Assembly: GCA_963716925.1 (NCBI GenBank)
Contig: CAVQUX010000006.1
Span: forward strand, 62,001 to 126,000
Length of the DNA stretch: 64,000 nucleotides
Direction of reading: 5' to 3'
Source of the DNA: DAISKN01 sp963716925
GTDB taxonomy: Bacteria > Acidobacteriota > Vicinamibacteria > Marinacidobacterales > SMYC01
Under the pieces are notes generated by a model that was not told where the DNA came from, searched no databases, and worked only from the letters and a program-made list of their open reading frames with translations. Position 1 is the stretch's first letter. Each line of letters opens with the position of its first letter. The position numbers and the translations under genes are program-made. This document shows positions 58,879 to 64,000 of the stretch, in pieces.

Positions 58879-60472
58879 CCTCGTCGTCGTGGCCGGTCAT
58901 CTCCCACCGGATCAACGTCACCGGAATGATGCCCTTCGAGAGGAACTCGTCGTGGAACTTCCCGAGCTCGAAGGCGTCGCCGAGCTGGAACGCTCGCTCG
59001 GAGACGAGCTTCTCGATCTGCATCTTGCCCACGAGGTAGGCGCTTCCCGCGCCCGGCCGCCGCAGGTAGCCGACGAGGTCGTAGCGGCCGAGGTCCTCTT
59101 CCATGAACGGGACCCAGTCGATCATGTAGGCGTTGGCGTCGTCGATGGACATCTTCCCCGCGTGCATTCCCGTCTCGGCGAAGACCCGGCTTCCCCGCTT
59201 GATGAGGGCTACCCAGAAAAGCTCGCGTGCGCGCGGATTCTCGTCGGTGATGCCCGCCTGCACGAAGAGCTCCTCGAGGTACGTCGCCCATCCCTCGCCC
59301 CGCTCGGTGTCGCGATACGTCTTCCGGATGGGATTCGTGAGCTCCTGGCGCAGGCGGCCGTCGAAGCGATGTCCGGGGATCGAAGCGTGAATGTGGTTGT
59401 CGAGCGCGTTGCGGAACTGGATCTCCTCCCAGAAGTGCCGCTTGGTCAGGGCCCGCGGGCTGAAGAAAACGTCGGTTTCGAACGACCGCGGGACGTAATC
59501 GGGGATGGTCATGAGATTCTGCTGCGCGACCGTCGCCCGGATCTGCTCCTCGGCCTCGCGGGTCCGTTGTTCGTGCTGCTCCCGGGACCTGGTTAGGTCG
59601 AGCTCGGGGAGGTTCTTGTTCCGGTTCCGATCCACGATGTAGTTCAGCCGGTATCGGTGGAGCTCCCGCTCCCCCAGCACGATCAGATCGTCCGCGTCGT
59701 AGGGCAGGAGGCGCACGTGCTGGAGATACCAGTTGAAGTTCTCCATCCCGATCGCGGCCGATTGGGGCATCCTGTCCACGTTCGCCCGCAGCCAGTCCCG
59801 GTAGCCAGTAACGGCGGCGACCGCCGCTTCGCACGCGGCCACCATATCGGGGTGGTGCTGCTTCAACCGCCCGCAGAGATCCCGATACCACCCGATGGTG
59901 CCTTCGGGCGGCTGGTCCCGATAGGGCTCGCCCTGGCCGACCCCGTCGAAATTCTCGAGGTAGAAGAGCGTGAGCTTCGCGAGCTCGCCGTTCGCCTCCG
60001 TGAGGTTCACCTGCGCCTGGGCCATGACCTTGGGAACGGACGCGAGTCTCGCCTGTAGCTCCGCCTTCTTGTCCGCCGGGAGAGGCACCTCGGTGTAGGG
60101 GATCTCGCTCACGTCGTCCAGATAGAGGATGGGGTCTCGCGCCCAGGGCTTCATGACCCGGTGGTCGAACGCGAGCGAGTTCAACTTCGCCCAGACGAGA
60201 AGGGTGTCCACTCTCTCGGGCACGCTCCAGGACGAAGCGTCGATTCTTTTGAGGCGCTCGCGAAACTCGTCGAGCCCCTTCCTCTGGGCCTCCATCGCGG
60301 CTTTCCCCCGGTCGGCGACCCCGTCGACGATCTTCGGTTTTCGAAACTCGAGAAACTCGGCGTCCAGCTTCACCAGGTCCGGATAGCTCCCCTGCGCGAA
60401 CAGCGGCGACGATCCGCGAAGGCCGCCCAGGATCGTCGTGACGGCGATTGTCGAGAGTATCTTCTTGTTCAT
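58841..60472 (-). CDS. Exported DUF885-family protein
   Basis: The 543-aa protein has a signal peptide (MNKKILSTIAVTTILGG, cleavage near AQG at 25-28) and the DUF885 body. The hallmark ERGEGWATYLEELF (about 395-408) resembles the carboxypeptidase-like GEGWA motif, and LKQHHPD and FRNALDNHIHASIPGH are also visible. DUF885 proteins are thought to be metallopeptidase-related, but I would not assign a substrate. The start at 60472 places the signal peptide correctly. It shares a strand with the FAD oxidase and APC permease genes. Confidence 0.85.
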   Translation of the reverse strand: MNKKILSTIAVTTILGGLRGSSPLFAQGSYPDLVKLDAEFLEFRKPKIVDGVADRGKAAMEAQRKGLDEFRERLKRIDASSWSVPERVDTLLVWAKLNSLAFDHRVMKPWARDPILYLDDVSEIPYTEVPLPADKKAELQARLASVPKVMAQAQVNLTEANGELAKLTLFYLENFDGVGQGEPYRDQPPEGTIGWYRDLCGRLKQHHPDMVAACEAAVAAVTGYRDWLRANVDRMPQSAAIGMENFNWYLQHVRLLPYDADDLIVLGERELHRYRLNYIVDRNRNKNLPELDLTRSREQHEQRTREAEEQIRATVAQQNLMTIPDYVPRSFETDVFFSPRALTKRHFWEEIQFRNALDNHIHASIPGHRFDGRLRQELTNPIRKTYRDTERGEGWATYLEELFVQAGITDENPRARELFWVALIKRGSRVFAETGMHAGKMSIDDANAYMIDWVPFMEEDLGRYDLVGYLRRPGAGSAYLVGKMQIEKLVSERAFQLGDAFELGKFHDEFLSKGIIPVTLIRWEMTGHDDEVTKLWSEVVGAS

Positions 60473-60491
60473 GGATGCACCTTCCTGTTTC

Positions 60492-61628
60492 TCAAATGAC
60501 CAGACCATCCGGACCCGCCGGCCGCTCGAACCTTGCGAAGGCGAAGGGCGCAACCGGAAGCGAAGGCTTCCGGCCCAGGACCATCTCCGCCATCACCCGC
60601 CCGACGGAAGGAGAGAGCATGTAGCCGTGTCCGCTGAAGCCTGCCGCCTGAAAGTAGCCCTCGAGGCCGGGCACCCCGCCCAGGAACGGATGGCCGTCGG
60701 GCGAGGTGTCGTAGTACCCGTCCACCAGCCGCTTGATACGGGTGTCCGAGAGCGCGGGCATCATGTCCAAGAAGAGGCTCGCGACCTGTTCGGTGTAGGC
60801 CCAGTCGTCCTTGCGCTCCTTCGCCTCCCGCAGGTAGCCCATGTAGACGACGCCGTCGATGAGCTGCTTTCCCGCCCAGCCTTTGTCCATCGCCGCGACC
60901 AGGGGCTCGAGGACGCGTCTTTCGATCCGCTCGGTATAGAGCATCCTTCGCCTCTCGACGGTGATCGGAAGCTCGATCCCGAGGGGTTTCGCGAGCGCCG
61001 GGCTGTCGCAGCCCGCCGCCAGGATCACGTTCCCGGCTTCGATGAGACCCGAGGGCGTGGTAACGCCCGTTACCCGGCTCTCCCGCCGCTCGATTCGAAG
61101 CGCGGGCTCGAGGCGGACCCGGGCGCCCTCGTCCTTCGCCCGCTGCGCCAGGAGCTGGGTGAGCCCGTCGGAGTCCTCGATGAAACCGTCCTTGCCGCAG
61201 AAGCTTCCCCCGACCACGCCCTCGAGGTCGAGCGCGGGCACGATCGTCCTTATGTCCTCGGGGGCCAGGAGCTCGGAAGGAATGTCCAGCCGGTTCTGGA
61301 GAGCCACGTTCTTGCGGAAGAGCTCGAACGTCGTTGGCGAATGGGCGAGGAAGAGGTAGCCCGTCTGCCGGAACGGAAGCGGGAAATCCGGGTGGAGCTC
61401 CTCGTCGATGCGCTCGAAGAACCTCACCGACTCCCGGGCGTAGAGGCACGCGGTCTCGTCCTGCCACTGCGAGCGGATCCCTCCGGGGCAGACGCTCGTC
61501 GCCTTCGATGCCAGGTAGTCCTTCTCCAGGAGCACCAGGTCGCGGCAGCCGAGGCGGGTAAGGTGGTAAGCGATGGAGGCGCCGATGATTCCGCCTCCGA
61601 TGATGATGCAGTCCGCGCGCTCGCTCAT
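60492..61628 (-). CDS. FAD-dependent amino acid/amine oxidase (DAO family)
   Basis: The 378-aa protein has the FAD-binding Rossmann motif CIIIGGGIIGASIAYHL (about 7-23), then SVCPGGIRSQW and the C-terminal GYYDTSPDGHPFLGGVPG and GFSGHGYMLSPSVGRVMAEM, typical of sarcosine/glycine oxidases and hydroxyglutarate-type DAO enzymes. It oxidises a secondary amine or amino acid, passing electrons to oxygen or an acceptor. It overlaps no neighbour but starts 2 bases after the APC permease stop, so they are likely one operon. Confidence 0.88.
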   Translation of the reverse strand: MSERADCIIIGGGIIGASIAYHLTRLGCRDLVLLEKDYLASKATSVCPGGIRSQWQDETACLYARESVRFFERIDEELHPDFPLPFRQTGYLFLAHSPTTFELFRKNVALQNRLDIPSELLAPEDIRTIVPALDLEGVVGGSFCGKDGFIEDSDGLTQLLAQRAKDEGARVRLEPALRIERRESRVTGVTTPSGLIEAGNVILAAGCDSPALAKPLGIELPITVERRRMLYTERIERRVLEPLVAAMDKGWAGKQLIDGVVYMGYLREAKERKDDWAYTEQVASLFLDMMPALSDTRIKRLVDGYYDTSPDGHPFLGGVPGLEGYFQAAGFSGHGYMLSPSVGRVMAEMVLGRKPSLPVAPFAFARFERPAGPDGLVI

Positions 61629-61630
61629 CG

Positions 61631-63133
61631 TCACTCCGGTGGCAGCGTCGAGTAGAGCTTCTCGAGATCCACTCCCGCTCTGCGAAGCCCCTTCCAGCGA
61701 ATCAGGAACAGGAGAGAGACCGCCAGAAGGGCCAGCAGGAACACCCACGTCGAGCGGTAGTACCAGGCGGTAAGCGGTGCGTTCAGGTCTTTCGTGATCT
61801 GCGCCGCAAGGAGCACGACGAGGAGAATCGCTCCGGCTCCTCCGAAGAGGATCTGCGCCGGCCGAGACCTCAGGACCCGGAAGCCAGCGGCGAGCTCCGG
61901 GTTGCGGCGAGCAAGGAACACCACCGACAGGCACACCAGGGTGAAGTTCGTCAGCATGCCGATGACCAGCACGTCGACGCCGAGGAAGAAATCTCCGGCG
62001 AAATGGCAGCCGAAGATGCCCGCGGTCGCGGTGAAGCTGCTCACGAGAATCGCGACGTGGGGGGTGCGCCAGCGCGGGTGAATCCTCGAGACCGATCGAA
62101 AGAAGATGCCGTCCTCTGCCCAGGCGAACATCAACCTCGACACCGCGAGCATCATGCCGGGAAGGCTGTTGAAGAGGGCGACGGAGGAAAAGCCGACGAT
62201 GGCCACGGTCCAGGCGGGCGCGAGGAGGTAGCCGAGCAGTCCCGGTGCCGTGAGGTCGCTCGTCGCGGCCCTTTCGGCGATGTAGTACCACGGAACCGCG
62301 TGGTAGACCGCAGCGGTGAACAGAAGGTAGAACGCGCCTACCGAGAGGATGGAGATCCCGGTGGCGAGAGGAAGGGTGACGTGCGGGTTCCTCGCTTCGC
62401 TACCCGTCTGGGCGATGGAGTCGAACCCGATGAATGACGAGAACAGGATAGCGACGCCCGCGAGTAGAGCTCCGAGAGGAAGCGTCCCGGAGGCGACGGC
62501 TTCGACCTGAACGCCGTCCCGGGCGGCGACGGCCGCGAGGAAATCGCCCTGGTCGTAGGCGAAGCCGGTCGCGATCACGATGGCGCCTCCGAGAAGACCG
62601 AGCACCATGAGCACGATCATCGCCCGTTCGTACGTCTTGATTCCGATGAGGTTCAGCCAGGTCGAGCTCCAGAGGAAGGCGAGCGCCAGGGCGAGACGCA
62701 CCGGGCCTCGTTCCATCATCGCCGCCGCCCCCGTGAACCCGAACGACTGCGCGATATCGCGAACGAAAGGGACGAGCACGTAGGCGACGACCCCCATGGC
62801 GAACGAAAGCCCCAGCCATTGCGAGAAGCTGGCGACGAGGCCGAGGTAGGGATGGAGGCTCCGGCTCGCGTAGACGTAGCTTCCCCCCGCCCGAGGCATC
62901 GCCGACGCCATGGCGGCGTAGGAGAGCGCCGCCAGCACCGCCGGGACCATGGCGAGGGCAAAGGCCCCGGTGACGTTCGGGCCGATGCCGGGCACGTTGC
63001 GCTGCACCATGATGGGGATGACGTTGATCCCTGCGCCGACCATCGAGCAGACGCCGGTCGCGACCAGACCCAGGAGTCCCATCTCCCGCGCCAGCGTGCC
63101 GCCGCCCGAAGGATGCCCGACTTCAGCCGCCAT
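61631..63133 (-). CDS. APC-superfamily amino acid permease
   Basis: The 500-aa protein has about 12-13 transmembrane helices and APC features: GLVATGVCSMVGAGINVIP (helix 1, unwound GAGI), ASAMPRAGGSYVYASR and FSSFIGFDSIAQTGSEARNP. It imports or exchanges amino acids. It precedes the FAD oxidase, suggesting uptake and oxidation of the same amine, and diverges from the S9 peptidase with about 100 bases between. Confidence 0.92.
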   Translation of the reverse strand: MAAEVGHPSGGGTLAREMGLLGLVATGVCSMVGAGINVIPIMVQRNVPGIGPNVTGAFALAMVPAVLAALSYAAMASAMPRAGGSYVYASRSLHPYLGLVASFSQWLGLSFAMGVVAYVLVPFVRDIAQSFGFTGAAAMMERGPVRLALALAFLWSSTWLNLIGIKTYERAMIVLMVLGLLGGAIVIATGFAYDQGDFLAAVAARDGVQVEAVASGTLPLGALLAGVAILFSSFIGFDSIAQTGSEARNPHVTLPLATGISILSVGAFYLLFTAAVYHAVPWYYIAERAATSDLTAPGLLGYLLAPAWTVAIVGFSSVALFNSLPGMMLAVSRLMFAWAEDGIFFRSVSRIHPRWRTPHVAILVSSFTATAGIFGCHFAGDFFLGVDVLVIGMLTNFTLVCLSVVFLARRNPELAAGFRVLRSRPAQILFGGAGAILLVVLLAAQITKDLNAPLTAWYYRSTWVFLLALLAVSLLFLIRWKGLRRAGVDLEKLYSTLPPE

Positions 63134-63233
63134 TCACGGACCTCTCTTCCTCGGGGAATGAAAAAAACATTGACGCGGTCGACGGCCGCGAAGTATACGG
63201 CCTCCGTCCGGGAATCGACTCAGGAAGGTGAGA

Positions 63234-64000
63234 ATGATCTTCGCAAGGCGTTCGGTATTGGCGATCGCCGCCGCCCTCGCGGCGCCGGCTGCGGGAAAAG
63301 AGCTGACCCTCGATCGTATCACCGCGCTTCCCGCGCTCACGGGAACCGCGCCGGTTCGTCCCGTTTGGTCTCCCGACAGCCGGCGAATCGCATTTCTCTG
63401 GAACGATCACGCGATGCCCTTCCGGGACGTCTGGATGGCGGACGCGGAGTCCGTTGCTCCTCGCCGGATTACCGATCTCGACCGGACGGGAGGCGACGCT
63501 GCGAGCGGAAGCGACCCGTCCGGTCAGGATCCTCTCGCGGCTCTGACGCAAGCCTTCGCGGAACGGACCCGGGGAGGCGTTTCCGACCTGGTCTGGACTC
63601 CCGATGGAAGCGCTCTGATATTCGTCTTCGAGGGAAACCTCTTTCGCGTGGGCTCGGAGGGCGGAGTGACGGAGCAGCTCTCCGTCTCCCGCGCGTCCCG
63701 GAGCCAGCTCGCTTTCTCCCCCGACGGAGCGTTCCTTTCCTGGGTCGAGGAGGGAGACCTCTGGCTCTGGAATCAGAGCGAGCCAGGAGCGGGTCCGGAC
63801 GACCCTGATCGGCGCGCCCGCGATCGGCGTGGTGCCGGGCGCGCGTTACGGCCGGCTCGATCGAGAGATCGCCTCCTACCGGTGGTCTCCCGACAGCCGG
63901 CACCTGGCGCTCGAGATCGAAGACCGTACGAACGTGCGGAAAGAGCCCATCCCCAACTACCTCGGGGAGGCCACTCACACCCGCTACCTGCGCCGGGACT
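63234..64000 (+). CDS. S9-family prolyl peptidase (DPP IV-like), partial, with a frameshift
   Basis: GGAAGGTGAG precedes the ATG at 63234. The N-terminus has a weak signal peptide (RRSVLAIAAALAAPAAGK) and beta-propeller blades with WSPDSRRIAFLWND and WTPDGSALIFVFEGNLF. At 63783-63784 an extra C breaks the frame after WLWNQSE. Dropping it restores RTTLIGAPAIGVVPGARYG and SYRWSPDSRHLALEIEDRT, which stays open to the window edge. The catalytic alpha/beta-hydrolase domain lies beyond the window. It is probably a secreted dipeptidyl peptidase feeding the nearby importer and permease. Confidence 0.75.
   Translation, partial: MIFARRSVLAIAAALAAPAAGKELTLDRITALPALTGTAPVRPVWSPDSRRIAFLWNDHAMPFRDVWMADAESVAPRRITDLDRTGGDAASGSDPSGQDPLAALTQAFAERTRGGVSDLVWTPDGSALIFVFEGNLFRVGSEGGVTEQLSVSRASRSQLAFSPDGAFLSWVEEGDLWLWNQSEPGAGPDDPDRRARDRRGAGRALRPARSRDRLLPVVSRQPAPGARDRRPYERAERAHPQLPRGGHSHPLPAPG

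Noticed and set aside
1..64000. tRNA or rRNA genes
   Set aside because: The gene-free gaps are short and I saw no cloverleaf or rRNA sequence in them; a covariance-model search would settle it.

Overview
This window is about 64 kb of high-GC, densely coded bacterial chromosome. Genes often overlap by 4 bases, and GTG and TTG starts are common. lpxD, a split MacAB-TolC-type exporter and a complete rod-shape operon indicate a rod-forming diderm with lipid A. The LysW amino-acid-carrier pathway, a TPR-tailed Ser/Thr kinase, FHA-DUF4388 and Roadblock proteins, DUF885 and PKD surface proteins fit Acidobacteriota or a neighbouring phylum. That placement is inference; there is no rRNA gene here to confirm it.

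Layout. 0-12.3 kb: a GT9 glycosyltransferase, then on the minus strand mreB-mreC-mreD-mrdA-rodA and rng, preceded by a FecR-like membrane protein overlapping a GAF-GGDEF regulator. 12.5-14.7 kb: a PpiD-like periplasmic foldase and a STAS protein. 15-20.4 kb: an ACT-domain protein divergent from lysW-lysX-lysY-(class II amidotransferase)-lysZ-lysJ, which makes lysine and/or arginine on a LysW carrier. 20.5-25.6 kb: a four-gene tripartite exporter. 25.6-35.9 kb: a seven-gene minus-strand run (Ser/Thr kinase, small secreted protein, DPM-type GT2, B12-type radical SAM enzyme, carbamoyltransferase, GT39 transferase, PKD surface protein) that looks like a polyprenyl-phosphate-sugar and surface-decoration system. 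36-41.4 kb: lpxD, moeA, moaC and a penicillin-acylase-family hydrolase. 41.5-44.2 kb: a second LysW-like mini-protein, a LarE-type sulfur transferase, a zinc-ribbon protein, a metallo-beta-lactamase-fold enzyme and a stand-alone secretin N-domain protein. 44.2-51.4 kb: tatA, Roadblock, SRPBCC, malonyl-CoA decarboxylase, an M28 peptidase, a dual GGDEF-EAL protein and FHA-DUF4388. 51.4-64 kb: a peptide-type ABC importer without its ATPases, divergent from a hydantoinase/oxoprolinase pair, then DUF885, a FAD amine oxidase, an APC permease and the start of an S9 peptidase. The last region reads as an amino-acid or peptide scavenging neighbourhood.

Two window-wide patterns stand out. First, four conserved genes (the amidotransferase, moaC, malonyl-CoA decarboxylase and the S9 peptidase) are each broken by one single-base indel, while the conserved C-terminal sequence continues in the next frame. 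This looks more like assembly error than decay, but it needs checking. Second, four intergenic gaps carry runs of a CGCAAAG(G/A) unit arranged as large inverted repeats, three of them between convergent genes.
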